From Candidatus Obscuribacterales bacterium (lineage in GTDB: Bacteria > Cyanobacteriota > Vampirovibrionia > Obscuribacterales > Obscuribacteraceae): a stretch of 64,000 nucleotides of DNA. The translations under genes were made by a program, and so were the position numbers. This document shows positions 35,317-44,453 of this stretch, one piece after another (within the stretch, counting starts at the first letter, position 1; each line of letters begins with the position of its first letter). The notes under the pieces were generated by a model that worked only from the letters and a program-made list of their open reading frames with translations, ran no database searches and was not told the DNA's origin. The stretch is from contig CASBPX010000011.1 of assembly GCA_949127735.1 (NCBI GenBank), positions 1-64,000 on the forward strand, written 5' to 3'.

Positions 35317-36438
35317 TTAATCAGCTTTTACTTCTACCGCTGCAGGGTCCACGATTTTGCTTGGTATCTCTACGACTTCACGACGCCCCTGTGATTTATC
35401 AAGAGCTAGAAGCTGAGCACGAACCTTTGGCGCTACAGAATCTGCAGCTCTCTGCCCCACTTCAATGCCGCGCCTCAGTATCTCTTTGTCTTTGGTCAAA
35501 CCCGGCACAAAATCTACGTCAGGATAAATGAGAATGTCTGAGGCATGGGCTTGTTGCTTGTCGGCATTAGCCAACATGATGTCCATGACGCGCATGATCA
35601 ACTGTTTTTTCGATTTAAATTGTTTGTTGGGCACTGGCTTAACAGCAGTGTCGCAGAGGGCGGCGACGACTATATCGGCTCCCATACTTTGAGCAATATT
35701 TGAAGGCAGATTGGCTTTCAGACCACCATCTACATAGAGCTTCGAGTCAATCATCACGGGGCGATAGAGTGTGGGTACGCAATTGCTGGCCAGAACCGAT
35801 CGTGGCAAATCGCCTTTGGTCAGTACAGTGGTTTCGCCGTCAGTCAAATTGGTTACCACTGCGGCAAATGGAATTTTCAGTTCGGCAAATGTAGCCGGAA
35901 GCTTTTCTTGCAATAGTTTTAAATAACCGTCGCCACTGGTAATTCCAGCATAAGGCCGGCCTTTAAATAAATACAAAATCGGTTTGATGGGCCGTGTAAT
36001 GACGCTCAGTACAGCCCCTTTGAGCATGGCATTTTGCATAGTGTCATCGAGGTAAAGTTTCTCAATATCGTCAACAGAGACACCAGCGCAATAAAGGGCA
36101 CCAACAGTGGAGCCCATACTTGTGCCGACAATGCCATCAATTTTGATGCCGTGCTTTTCAAAACTGCGTAACACGCCAATTTCAGCTACAGCTTTGCAGC
36201 CGCCCCCTGATAAAGCGAGAATTAAACGGGGAAGCTTTTCGACGAAAGGTTCTTTGATTTCAGGAGCAACCACCGCCGTGGGTGACAGTGCTTCAGCGTC
36301 GCGATTGACTGCACCACGTTGCAACGCATCGGCAGTTGTGGCCGTGTCTTTGATGACGTCTGCGGCAAATGTTGGCAGGGTGCTTATGTTGAGTGTGACT
36401 AAAGCCGAAAGAGCCACTAAAACTTTGCCCGAATGCAT
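35317..36438 (-). CDS. Exported patatin-like phospholipase
   Basis: A 373-residue protein with a signal peptide (KVLVALSALVTLNISTLPTFA). The lipase core has ALSGGGCKAVAEIGVL (the oxyanion motif, with Ala where Gly is usual), the nucleophile elbow GTSMGS with Ser107, and the catalytic Asp237 in VDGGLKANLP. Patatins hydrolyse acyl chains from phospholipids or other lipids; this one probably works in the envelope. ATG 36438 has AGAGG 9 bases upstream; an earlier in-frame start is not needed. Its stop is 76 bases from the ligase-acyltransferase gene, and both are on the minus strand. Confidence 0.88.
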   Translation of the reverse strand: MHSGKVLVALSALVTLNISTLPTFAADVIKDTATTADALQRGAVNRDAEALSPTAVVAPEIKEPFVEKLPRLILALSGGGCKAVAEIGVLRSFEKHGIKIDGIVGTSMGSTVGALYCAGVSVDDIEKLYLDDTMQNAMLKGAVLSVITRPIKPILYLFKGRPYAGITSGDGYLKLLQEKLPATFAELKIPFAAVVTNLTDGETTVLTKGDLPRSVLASNCVPTLYRPVMIDSKLYVDGGLKANLPSNIAQSMGADIVVAALCDTAVKPVPNKQFKSKKQLIMRVMDIMLANADKQQAHASDILIYPDVDFVPGLTKDKEILRRGIEVGQRAADSVAPKVRAQLLALDKSQGRREVVEIPSKIVDPAAVEVKAD

Positions 36439-36621
36439 GTTGGTCAACCTCTGAGTTATTGCAGGATACCAGGCAAAATGCCGCTTGTTTACTTTGATGT
36501 AAAGACTGGCAGTGCGACAGATTGGTTCCGCAGGCAGCAAATAAAGTTAACGTCTGCCTAAGTATCTGGAATGTTGCGGCGCCATTGCTCATAATGCTTA
36601 GATTCAAAAATAGGTTGCATC

Positions 36622-37167
36622 ATGAGCTACAAAAGTCTTGGTATCTTTCTTTTCTCCGCCGCGGCAGCAATAAGCTTAACAGCCTGCAATCAGGCCGCGA
36701 GTGAATTGTCAACTACTTCGACGCCTGTTGCAGCAGATCAAGCCGCATGGAAAAAGTTAAGTGCTGAAGCTGATGCCGCACTTAAAGGGGGTGACAAAAC
36801 CGCCGCCGAGACTAAGTATAAAGAAGCAATAGAAGCCGCCAAAATTATGGCCGCTGATTCACCCGAACACGCAGCTGCGGTAGCCAATCTGGCTAATTTC
36901 TATTACGCCCAGGGTGATGGTGCTCAAGCCAATCAGCTTTACAGTCAGAGCCTGGCAATGCACGAAAAAGCCTTAGGCCTTATGCACGTAGATCTGGTCA
37001 CCGACCTCGTTGGCCTGGCCAAAGTTTACGTTTTAGAAAAGAAATACGCCGAAGCACAAACGAGTTATCAGCGCGCCATCGATATTTCTAAAAAGACTGA
37101 CAAATCTACAGCCGAACTGGAAAGTGAAATGGCAAAAGTAAAAGAGCTGGCCAGTAAAGGCAAATAG
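36622..37167 (+). CDS. TPR lipoprotein
   Basis: A 181-residue lipoprotein (signal IFLFSAAAAISLTAC, lipid Cys22). Mature residues about 45-170 hold three TPR units of the kinesin-light-chain type: TAAETKYKEAIEAAKIMA, AAAVANLANFYYAQGDGAQA and LVTDLVGLAKVYVLEKKYAE. It faces a small unknown gene whose end lies 23 bases away. A scaffold role is likely and no partner is visible. Confidence 0.78.
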   Translation: MSYKSLGIFLFSAAAAISLTACNQAASELSTTSTPVAADQAAWKKLSAEADAALKGGDKTAAETKYKEAIEAAKIMAADSPEHAAAVANLANFYYAQGDGAQANQLYSQSLAMHEKALGLMHVDLVTDLVGLAKVYVLEKKYAEAQTSYQRAIDISKKTDKSTAELESEMAKVKELASKGK

Positions 37168-37190
37168 TTGAAGCAGAAGCCTGAAAAAGA

Positions 37191-37493
37191 CTAATCTAAA
37201 TTGGCCATGGGGTCGATTTCAAAATTGCTGCTGTTGCCGAGCATTTGATGCGGCTTAAGAATCTGCTGGCGAACATAACTGTCTGGATTATTGGACCACC
37301 GCACAGCAGCCTCACGCACAGTGGTCTTCTGACGGCTGACACTGTCTATAAGATTAGCCTCAGTTTCTTTGCAGCGCGATTCCATCTGCTTCAATCGTGC
37401 AAGCGGGCACGGTTCTTGATTTTCTGGCGCTGGCGTGACCAACTTAGCCTTTAGTTTGGCCAAAAAATCTGCCACAGAATTGATTTTATTCAT
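37191..37493 (-). CDS. Small hypothetical protein
   Basis: A 100-residue, largely helical, Lys/Arg- and Asn-containing protein (VADFLAKLKAKLVTPAPENQ and CKETEANLIDSVSRQKTTVR). No signal peptide or known domain. The ribosome binding site before the ATG is weak. On the minus strand a TATAAT hexamer lies 65-70 bases upstream (37558-37563). The remote composition resembles neighbouring genes, and the frame is the only sensible one here, so I keep it at modest confidence. Confidence 0.5.
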   Translation of the reverse strand: MNKINSVADFLAKLKAKLVTPAPENQEPCPLARLKQMESRCKETEANLIDSVSRQKTTVREAAVRWSNNPDSYVRQQILKPHQMLGNSSNFEIDPMANLD

Positions 37494-37557
37494 TAATCTA
37501 CCGCAGAGTTGATAGAGCTGACCCTTTGCCTAGGCTAGCTCATATAAGCCGGAGCAA

Positions 37558-37563
37558 ATTATA
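37558..37563 (-). promoter_or_regulatory. -10 element (TATAAT) for the 37191-37493 gene
   Basis: A perfect TATAAT on the minus strand. No clear -35 at 16-18 bases (CTATAC region). Distance to the ATG is about 65 bases. Confidence 0.35.
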
Positions 37564-37656
37564 GGGTAGGGCATAATTTTGTATAGGGATTACTATAGCC
37601 TGCCGGAAACGCAGACAGAGCTATGGTTTGATGGCGGCGAGCCGTGAACCTGGTTG

Positions 37657-38175
37657 CTACTTCCAGGAATATTCTGTAATCATGCCGTCGCGGTATGTCA
37701 CTCGACCGCCGGTGGGATCGTCGCCTGCCTGAACGGGACGCACATGACCATGACCGCCTTTAGACGCTATCTGTCGATTGCGCTTTCTGCCGTGCCTAAC
37801 TGCTTTGGTTTTACTAGGCGAAGCTGTAACAGCACTCACAGTCGAAGCCGACTTCACTTCAGACCCAGACGCTTTATCAGTAACTACTTTGGCACCACCA
37901 GCAGTGCCGCCAAAAGGCAAATATTTTTGCACTGGGGAAAGAATTTTTTGCACGCCGCTTATGGCTTCAGGAGGCATTTTCACGATTTGATCGAAGGCCC
38001 AGAAAGCTGCATATGCAACAGTACCGAGAATGGCCAGAGCGATGCCACCACGCAAACTATAGTGCGCCAGTTCTCTCGTGAAGGATGCACGGGCTATCTG
38101 CCACCCGTCCTCTTCGGCCAGGGGCTTTACCATGTCTTCTTCAGTGATTTCAGTAACTTCAGTTGCTTGAGGCAC
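37657..38175 (-). CDS. Hypothetical membrane-anchored protein
   Basis: A 172-residue protein starting at GTG with AGGAAG about 11 bases upstream. Residues 1-25 are acidic, a single hydrophobic segment follows (LRGGIALAILGTVAYAAFWA), and the C-terminal part is a Lys/Ser/Gly-rich tail with a HGRKRNRQIASKGGHGHV basic patch. It looks like an inner-membrane protein with a small basic domain. Unknown. A plus-strand frame over the same region (37654-38223) is Cys- and Arg-rich and I judge it a shadow. Confidence 0.55.
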   Translation of the reverse strand: MPQATEVTEITEEDMVKPLAEEDGWQIARASFTRELAHYSLRGGIALAILGTVAYAAFWAFDQIVKMPPEAISGVQKILSPVQKYLPFGGTAGGAKVVTDKASGSEVKSASTVSAVTASPSKTKAVRHGRKRNRQIASKGGHGHVRPVQAGDDPTGGRVTYRDGMITEYSWK

Positions 38176-38485
38176 GATTTCAGTTTCTTCCTGTTTTACA
38201 AAAACGATTCGATGTCAGTATGACTGAGGTGCCACGAGGTTCCATTAGAGGCAGCTCACCTGGCTTTGAGCAATAAAAAGACCCGCAGGTCAGAAATAGG
38301 ATCAGTAAAGACTGCTGATAATAAACCGGATAGATGAGTTTTTGTTTAGCTAAGCCAGGATGGTCTTTGCCACGCTATTCGGGCATCTTTGCTAAGATTA
38401 AAGCAGCACTTGACATCTAGTACTTATTACGATAATCAAAAATTCCCTATCTCTACTTGAACTCTTGCCTGGGTGATTTCTGTCT
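38176..38485. other. Divergent intergenic region with promoter candidates
   Basis: About 310 bases separate the GTG-started minus-strand gene from the plus-strand TPR gene. It holds the start signal of the first and, near its right end, a TTGACA promoter for the second. I see no RNA gene or coding frame with protein-like composition in it. Confidence 0.5.
38410..38436 (+). promoter_or_regulatory. Sigma-70-type promoter for the TPR-like gene
   Basis: A perfect TTGACA (38410-38415) is followed after 15 bases by GATAAT (38431-38436), a near-consensus -10. The spacer is slightly short. The ATG is about 50 bases beyond. Confidence 0.5.
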
Positions 38486-39133
38486 ATGGGGCAGTTTACC
38501 GATTCCACAGAAGCTTTTGGCTTTGATCATACCGACTCGCTGGCCTTTATCAATGGTCGAGAAGCGCTTGAACAGGCAAATTACGTTGTAGCTGTACACA
38601 ATTTCACCTTGCTGATTGAGCGCCATCCACAACAAGCACAATATCGATTTATGCGTGCTAAAGCCTATCTTGGACTCTGCGCTTTTGCTCTCAGTGTGCA
38701 AGATCTAAATCGAGCCATTGAGCTTGGTATGGCCCATCCTGAAGTGAAAGACCTGCTTTCCTGCGCCATTGGCGAGCAAGAAAAACGTGGTATCACACAA
38801 GAATTTAAAACAGATTTTTTAGCTCTTGTAGCACTACGACGCGATTACCGCTTGCGCTCCTTAGTTTTGAGCGTGGATGAATATCTAGCCGAAAGTAAAT
38901 TTGATCTGGCGATAAAATCTCTAGACCTGGCTGAGAGACTGGTAGATCACACAGACCCAGCTTCTGAGTTGAGTTTTAAATTAGGAAAAATGCGTGTGCG
39001 AGCATGCTTCGGCAGCAACCAAAAACTAGACGCACTCAAAGTCATCGACTTCCATCTCAATCATGCTTATGCCATCGGCCGCGACGATCAGGTGCGGCAA
39101 TTCAAATTGCTGCGCTCTCAGGCTTATAGCTGA
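38486..39133 (+). CDS. TPR-like protein
   Basis: A 215-residue soluble protein with TPR-like helical pairs, clearest at LEQANYVVAVHNFTLLIE, QYRFMRAKAYLGLCAFALSV and LNRAIELGMAHPEVKDLLSC; a second group lies near VDEYLAESKFDLAIKSLDLA. No signal peptide or catalytic motif is seen. It is downstream of a TTGACA promoter and starts at ATG 38486. The role is probably protein binding. Confidence 0.7.
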   Translation: MGQFTDSTEAFGFDHTDSLAFINGREALEQANYVVAVHNFTLLIERHPQQAQYRFMRAKAYLGLCAFALSVQDLNRAIELGMAHPEVKDLLSCAIGEQEKRGITQEFKTDFLALVALRRDYRLRSLVLSVDEYLAESKFDLAIKSLDLAERLVDHTDPASELSFKLGKMRVRACFGSNQKLDALKVIDFHLNHAYAIGRDDQVRQFKLLRSQAYS

Positions 39134-39239
39134 TACTTAAAACAAATATTTTTTTTCGTTTCACACTGCAAGGCTCAAGTAATATTTTCCTGTGATCATT
39201 CGTTTGATTTTTCGCCTGATATTTCGCTGGAGTAGTTTG

Positions 39240-40274
39240 ATGCCGGTTTATTTGCTTTTGCTTGCCCTGACGGCGTTTGTTTTGAACGGCAATTTTGCTC
39301 ACGCGCAGACTTCCGCCGCAAAACCGGCCGCCCAGCAAAAAGGAAGCGACACTGTAGCGGTGACGGCCGAAATTAGAGCCTACGAAAGCAAATATTTTGA
39401 ACGTCACTTTGAAGGCGAAACCACCGACAAGCGCCTCGACAGGCTGGAGAATTTCATTTTTGGCGCGACAAATTCAGGTAGCGCCTCCTCCCGCACCGCC
39501 CAAATTGTGGCCGCCGTGGGCGTGCCGGCAGTAGTAGCGGCTGCTCCAAAAACCGCACCGTCTTATAATGATGCAACTTCAGCTTCACCCAATACTGATC
39601 TGTCCCTGCAATCGCCGGGCAACTATCCTCGCGTGACGGCATTGGAAAGTGAGATTCTCGGCCAGAGCTATCCCACTCAGCCTCTTATAACAAGGCTGAA
39701 TCGCATGGAACTCAAAGTTTTTGGCGCTCAGTCACACAGTGATGATCTTTCAGCCCGCACTGACGCACTTGACCAGTATGCTCAGGTGAAATTGCATATT
39801 AAACCTCAGGCCGCTCTGGCAGTAAATCCACAAATGGAAGGCAAAGGTGGATCGAGCTCCCAGGGAAATTCTGCCATTAACGACGCTAATCCTTTTGTGC
39901 GCGGTTTGCGCAGCTTGGCCGGTGGGCCTTCACCCTTGAACCCTATGGCAATGACAAGCCCTGTGGGTAGTTACGACGTTGACGATGAAGATCCGGCGGC
40001 TGCTGCGCGCAAGAAAATGATCGAACAACAACTGGCAGATGCCGCCAGGCCAAATGCGCCATCGGCCCATGAGCGAACACTTTCAAGGGTCGCCTGGTGT
40101 GAAATGCAGATGTTCGGTAAATCATATCCGCAATTGCATTTACTACAACGGCTACACCAGCTCAACAGTGAACTGTTCCCCACAGACAAAGAAAAAGACA
40201 TTCAACTGATGGACCGAATCGACGTCATTGTGCGGGCGGTTGTTTTGCGAAAACATCCACCCCAGGCCGCCTGA
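39240..40274 (+). CDS. Exported protein with short FG-type repeats
   Basis: A 344-residue protein with a signal peptide (YLLLLALTAFVLNGNFAHA). GGAG lies 7 bases before ATG 39240, which decides the start over an earlier GTG. Three copies of a roughly 33-residue unit occur near residues 45, 135 and 279: an E-x-x-x-x-G/E-x-x-Y... start, an R-L-x-R/Q-L helix and an E-x-x-x-F-G/P end (RLDRLENFIFG, RLNRMELKVFG, RLHQLNSELFP). The first is IRAYESKYFERHFEG, the second LESEILGQSYPTQPL. Linkers are Ser/Ala/Pro-rich. I know no named domain for this unit. A terminator follows the gene. Confidence 0.7.
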   Translation: MPVYLLLLALTAFVLNGNFAHAQTSAAKPAAQQKGSDTVAVTAEIRAYESKYFERHFEGETTDKRLDRLENFIFGATNSGSASSRTAQIVAAVGVPAVVAAAPKTAPSYNDATSASPNTDLSLQSPGNYPRVTALESEILGQSYPTQPLITRLNRMELKVFGAQSHSDDLSARTDALDQYAQVKLHIKPQAALAVNPQMEGKGGSSSQGNSAINDANPFVRGLRSLAGGPSPLNPMAMTSPVGSYDVDDEDPAAAARKKMIEQQLADAARPNAPSAHERTLSRVAWCEMQMFGKSYPQLHLLQRLHQLNSELFPTDKEKDIQLMDRIDVIVRAVVLRKHPPQAA

Positions 40275-40331
40275 ACTTACTTAACCCACTATCCGCTTGA
40301 CAACTAGATGCCGCTTGCAAGCTTAAATCTG

Positions 40332-40361
40332 GCGCCAGTGGCCTGGCTTCAGGTTTTTTTT
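40332..40361 (+). terminator. Rho-independent terminator
   Basis: A GC-rich inverted region (GCCAG-TGGC-CTGGC, or alternatively CCTG-GCTT-CAGG) is followed immediately by eight T (40354-40361). It lies 58 bases after the stop of the 39240-40274 gene and before the next start. Confidence 0.65.
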
Positions 40362-40424
40362 GTTGATCTCTTGTCCAGAAAAACCCCGGCACGGGTATAT
40401 AAAAATGTAGCGTGTGGAGGCCGG

Positions 40425-42383
40425 ATGGCAAAACCGGGTGAAATTACCGAATATTCTCCATCCACCCCTCGAGCGGATGCTGCCGCCGGGCGCGCCGAAG
40501 GGAGCGATCAGGCCAAAGACGCGCAGAGCAAATTGAGTCAAGACGCGCTAGCTGGAAAACCGCAAATAGTCGGTGATCAGACTGAAGGTAGAGGCACACT
40601 GGCCGCCGACAATACAGTATTGACGGCCGAACAGCTGAAGATGCTAGATTCGTGGCGTTCTAACGAAAATGCCATACGCAGCTCTAATATTGCCAGCAGC
40701 ACAGATGGCGGTGCGGAAACGCAAAATGGCGTCTATAAAATGGCCGTTGAAGAGCTCAAAAGGCAGGGTCTCGATAAACAGGGCTGGGAAGCGTTACCTG
40801 TTCAAGATAAGTCTCCGCTGGACAAAATCGGAGCTGATATTGTTCTGGTGAACAGAAAAACCGGCGATATGATTTTCCTAGATCCCACATCGCGCAGGCT
40901 TGATCCGCGCACCGGTGAAATGCTCAGAGCAGGGGAAGGCTCTAAAAATAACGTACCGGCCCTGCGCCAAGATGGCGTTGTCGACGCACTTTCCTCCTGG
41001 TTCGACAAAATGAGCGGCAATCTCAAAACCGATCACGAAAACCCTGTCATACGCGACCGCATAAAAACTTTCGCTGAAGACTTCCGTTTTCAGGTGGCTG
41101 AGCTGACTTCTAGACCGACCCCTTTCAATTTGAAAGATTTTCCGCTGCCGTCACCTTTAGCCTATGCGCGAGTGCCAGACGGTAAAGGCGAAACCAATTC
41201 AAACCCCAAAGAAATTGCCGAAATTAAGGCAGTGAGCCAGTGGGCGAGTGAAAAAGCCAGTAATTTATCGCGCAGTGGCGACTCTCGCTCTGCTTCAGAC
41301 CACCGGTCATTTGCTCAAACCGTAGACCAGGCTCTCAGTTTCACAGTACGAGAAAAGTCTGGCAAGCTATCTGAAGCTTTCCACCGCACAGCCGCAAAAG
41401 TAATTGTTGAAGATGCAATTGCGCAAGCTTACCCTAACCAGCCTAAACCTATTAACGGTAAAACCCACGTCAATCTGGGTGAAGGCAACCGCATTATGAT
41501 TGATAAGAGCGGTCAACTTGTCGCCGACGTTATGCCTGACTCAAAATCAGAAAGTAAATATGTCATCACCGGCGGTGACGCCGCTGAGGTCTTTAGAGCT
41601 GAAGTTAACAAACTAGTCATGGTGCGCAATAATCCTGCCAAGTTGCAGGAATTTATTAGCACCTTACCAGGCAGCGTGCAAAAGAAAATTGAACGCGGCG
41701 AAATGTCGGCCGTGAAAATTTTGCAAAAGGTTGAAGAAAATCGCAATGCTTACTCAGCCGGCGGAGCAGGTGTTGAGCGACCTCTTTACGGACGAGTAGT
41801 AGAACGGCTGGCCAGCGGCAAAGTACCGTCACTGCGTGGCATGGTTGAAGACGTGGTGCCAAATGAACAGAAAGTAGCCAAAGCAGAAGTAGTCAAAGCA
41901 GAAGTGATACCGGAAACACCAAAAGTGTTGCCCGAACCTGTAAAAGAGGTCAAAGAACGGCCGGTAGCTGCCAACAATAATGAACCACCCAAAAGTCGCT
42001 GGGATAAACCAGCACCAAATATGGGATCACTAGAAAATGCGGCCAGCACTATGTCGCAAACAGAAAAAACCTTTGTTCCGCTTTCTGCTTCTGAAGTGCA
42101 AAAGCTGCGCGAGGAGCGCATCGCTTTAGAACGGAAAGGCCAGCTCACGCCAGAAGAGAGTCATCAAAAGCGTGCTTTGCAATTTGCTGAAAGAGAATTG
42201 ACCAAGGCTGGCAATGAGCCATGGAAAGCCGATCTAATTAGCCATTTGCGCAAGACCATGCGTGGTGAAGCTCGCGGTGCATCTCTCGGAGTGGCCATTA
42301 TTGGTTCGGCTGCCCTTTCATGGATAGTGCAACATCAGGGGCCAGGCGACCCGACCAGAGCCAAATTTGGTGAAGTATGGTAG
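40425..42383 (+). CDS. Large hypothetical protein with C-terminal hydrophobic segment
   Basis: A 652-residue protein. GGAGG lies 4-5 bases before ATG 40425. The N-terminal 100 residues are polar and low-complexity. Residues about 100-200 look folded (LKMLDSWRSNENAIRSSNIA, KTGDMIFLDPTSRRLDPRTG), the middle is helical, residues about 480-530 are Lys/Glu/Val/Pro-rich, and the last 40 residues hold a hydrophobic stretch (LGVAIIGSAALSWIVQH). No family recognised. The next large unknown ORF overlaps its end by 7 bases and has a similar polar start, so the two may work together. Confidence 0.65.
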   Translation: MAKPGEITEYSPSTPRADAAAGRAEGSDQAKDAQSKLSQDALAGKPQIVGDQTEGRGTLAADNTVLTAEQLKMLDSWRSNENAIRSSNIASSTDGGAETQNGVYKMAVEELKRQGLDKQGWEALPVQDKSPLDKIGADIVLVNRKTGDMIFLDPTSRRLDPRTGEMLRAGEGSKNNVPALRQDGVVDALSSWFDKMSGNLKTDHENPVIRDRIKTFAEDFRFQVAELTSRPTPFNLKDFPLPSPLAYARVPDGKGETNSNPKEIAEIKAVSQWASEKASNLSRSGDSRSASDHRSFAQTVDQALSFTVREKSGKLSEAFHRTAAKVIVEDAIAQAYPNQPKPINGKTHVNLGEGNRIMIDKSGQLVADVMPDSKSESKYVITGGDAAEVFRAEVNKLVMVRNNPAKLQEFISTLPGSVQKKIERGEMSAVKILQKVEENRNAYSAGGAGVERPLYGRVVERLASGKVPSLRGMVEDVVPNEQKVAKAEVVKAEVIPETPKVLPEPVKEVKERPVAANNNEPPKSRWDKPAPNMGSLENAASTMSQTEKTFVPLSASEVQKLREERIALERKGQLTPEESHQKRALQFAERELTKAGNEPWKADLISHLRKTMRGEARGASLGVAIIGSAALSWIVQHQGPGDPTRAKFGEVW

Positions 42384-44332
42384 AGGGCCGCGCACTCAAT
42401 ACTAGTGAAAAAAGCGATACTACGTGTAATGGCAGCGCGCTGATTCACGAAGCTTTGTGCGGAAAAAAACCTGAAACTCAACCCGAAATAAAACCCGAGA
42501 CCAAAACAGAAAGTCAGCTGGAAAGCCCCGAAGCCGCGGCCAAAGCAGAAAACGATCGTATGCGGCTCAGTTATTTGCAAACGACTCTGCAGAATTTGCT
42601 ACCAGCTGTAATGTCAACCACAGCAGAAAACGGCACGTCTAAACTTGAACCCCAGCAAGCAAAAGAATTAAAAACGAGACAGGCAGATATTAAAGCCGAA
42701 ATGGCACGGGGTGAGTTTGGTCCTGCCACCAGCAAGGCTTATTCCGAATATGTTAATTGGCTAGAAACAAAGGCAATTCCAGGGGAGGTCGGCCGGTTAA
42801 AAGCTTATGGTCTGCCTGCTGCCGATTCGAAAAGCACTGAAGCAAAATTAAATCTGGAAGGAAAAATTGACCTCAAAGTCAATCCGAAAAATCCGCCGGA
42901 TGACAATCAGATGATTCGCCTAGACAATGCCATCGAGTGGGTGCAGCGTTCAGAACAGCGCATTAAGCCACTAGAAACGGCCCTTTTGCAAAATGTAGAT
43001 AACCAGCTCACCGCTACCATTCGCCAAAATGGTTTGCCCAAGGGCTGGACCGAAAATATTGACACTGACCGCAACGCCTGGCGAGCTGCCACCGGCAAGT
43101 TAGTGAATACGGCCTTAGGTGCTCGCACGTATATCGAAGTGATAGACGAGCTGAATAAGGCCACTGGCAACAAATTTAGCAACACCACCCCTGGTGGCGC
43201 AACCATCGAGCGCGATCAACAGGGAAAAATAAGCCGCATTGACCTTAATTTGCCTCAGCACTGGGAATTGAATGCTGCTGAGAAAAAAAGAATGGACTCC
43301 ATGGACAAATGGATCATTGACCGTAAGGTTGAATTGCAACCGGTTCTAACCCAGCTTCGCACTTTTGATAAAAGGCCTGAGCGTGCCATCAATTGGGGTG
43401 ACACAGAGCTTCGAGGCATGCAGGGAAGATTTGATGCTGATGGCAATTTACTTGGTCTGGCAGCCAAAGGCAGCCCTGCTAAAGCCGGCGAAAATCTGCG
43501 CGATATCAATCTTTTAGAAAGCCGCTTCAACATCACTGAGAAAGATAATAAAATAGTCGTCACACAAGAAATACAGGCGCAAGAAGCTCAGTGGTGGAGC
43601 TACCAGAACATGGTCGGCGTTGACAACGTGGGCAAAAAACTGACTATTGAGCGTACTTTTGATCCACAGCAACAAGTTGTTGTGCGCACCGCCGACGGTT
43701 ACGAAACTATGAAAGCACAAGACTTGAGCAGTCACCGCCGCTGGGAAATGACCAAACACTTTGGTGAAAAAGGTTTGATGACCGCGCTGGATGTAGGCAT
43801 GGTGGCAACAGGCACTATTGAAGTGGCAGCGGCTTTCAAGGCGGCGCGCATCGCTCAGGTAGCCAGCGAATTAGCCCTGAGAAAAGGGGTGGAGCAAAAT
43901 CTAACAAAACAAGTATTGAAAGGTTCACTACGTGCCACTGTGGGTGGTGCGGGAATATTCAACAATGCCGGTGCTAGAGAATCGGATGCCGGTCAATATG
44001 TCAACACCGCTCGCTCAGTTTATTTTCTCACCGACGTCAGCGTCGGCCTGGCAGCCGGCGGCTGGAAAGCACTGCGTGGAAGCTCAGGTAGTCTAAATTT
44101 GGCGCCAAAAGGTCTGGCCGGTCTGGAAGCTGGTAGTACGGCTGAAAAAATTTATAAGGGTACTCACTCTGTATTCAAAGCTTCTGAACTTGGATTTATA
44201 CCCCTGGTTACATCCGACATTTACCATCAGGTCAATAAGCTAAAAGACGATAAATCTGCTCATATCAGGCGCGCGGCGATATTGGACGCTCTGGAAAACA
44301 GCAAGAGCGAAGACGCGCCGGAGAACCGTTAG
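42377..44332 (+). CDS. Large hypothetical protein, helical with C-terminal hydrophobic segments
   Basis: A 651-residue protein starting inside the end of the preceding gene (7-base overlap). Residues 1-60 are Glu/Lys/Pro-rich (KPETQPEIKPETKTESQLES). Residues about 60-440 are mostly helical with some strand (GRFDADGNLLGLAAKG, NITEKDNKIVVTQEIQAQEA). Residues about 465-600 contain hydrophobic and amphipathic stretches (ALDVGMVATGTIEVAAAFKA, YFLTDVSVGLAAGGW). It recalls large bacterial proteins with a polar head and a membrane-active tail, but no domain is identifiable. A short microprotein gene follows 4 bases downstream. Confidence 0.62.
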   Translation: MVEGRALNTSEKSDTTCNGSALIHEALCGKKPETQPEIKPETKTESQLESPEAAAKAENDRMRLSYLQTTLQNLLPAVMSTTAENGTSKLEPQQAKELKTRQADIKAEMARGEFGPATSKAYSEYVNWLETKAIPGEVGRLKAYGLPAADSKSTEAKLNLEGKIDLKVNPKNPPDDNQMIRLDNAIEWVQRSEQRIKPLETALLQNVDNQLTATIRQNGLPKGWTENIDTDRNAWRAATGKLVNTALGARTYIEVIDELNKATGNKFSNTTPGGATIERDQQGKISRIDLNLPQHWELNAAEKKRMDSMDKWIIDRKVELQPVLTQLRTFDKRPERAINWGDTELRGMQGRFDADGNLLGLAAKGSPAKAGENLRDINLLESRFNITEKDNKIVVTQEIQAQEAQWWSYQNMVGVDNVGKKLTIERTFDPQQQVVVRTADGYETMKAQDLSSHRRWEMTKHFGEKGLMTALDVGMVATGTIEVAAAFKAARIAQVASELALRKGVEQNLTKQVLKGSLRATVGGAGIFNNAGARESDAGQYVNTARSVYFLTDVSVGLAAGGWKALRGSSGSLNLAPKGLAGLEAGSTAEKIYKGTHSVFKASELGFIPLVTSDIYHQVNKLKDDKSAHIRRAAILDALENSKSEDAPENR

Positions 44333-44336
44333 CAAA

Positions 44337-44423
44337 ATGGAACGCATGTTTTCCATAGCCAAGGCAGTGATTCTAATTTTGATTGTGGCTGTAGTGCTGG
44401 TCTATCAAGTGATGGCCAAATAG
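44337..44423 (+). CDS. 28-residue membrane microprotein
   Basis: ATG 44337 opens a 28-codon frame whose product is MERMFSIAKAVILI plus LIVAVVLVYQVMAK: a single hydrophobic helix with a positively charged start. It lies 4 bases after the preceding stop and has GGAG about 13 bases upstream, so it may be translated with the large ORF. Single-helix microproteins often modulate a larger membrane partner. A random hydrophobic frame is possible, so confidence is moderate. Confidence 0.5.
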   Translation: MERMFSIAKAVILILIVAVVLVYQVMAK

Positions 44424-44453
44424 CCATACTGATCTAAATCGTGTAAGTCTGCA

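Noticed and set aside
37654-38223. Plus-strand frame of 189 residues
   Set aside because: It is Cys/Arg/His-rich with no start signal and lies opposite a minus-strand frame with a ribosome site, a membrane segment and normal composition.
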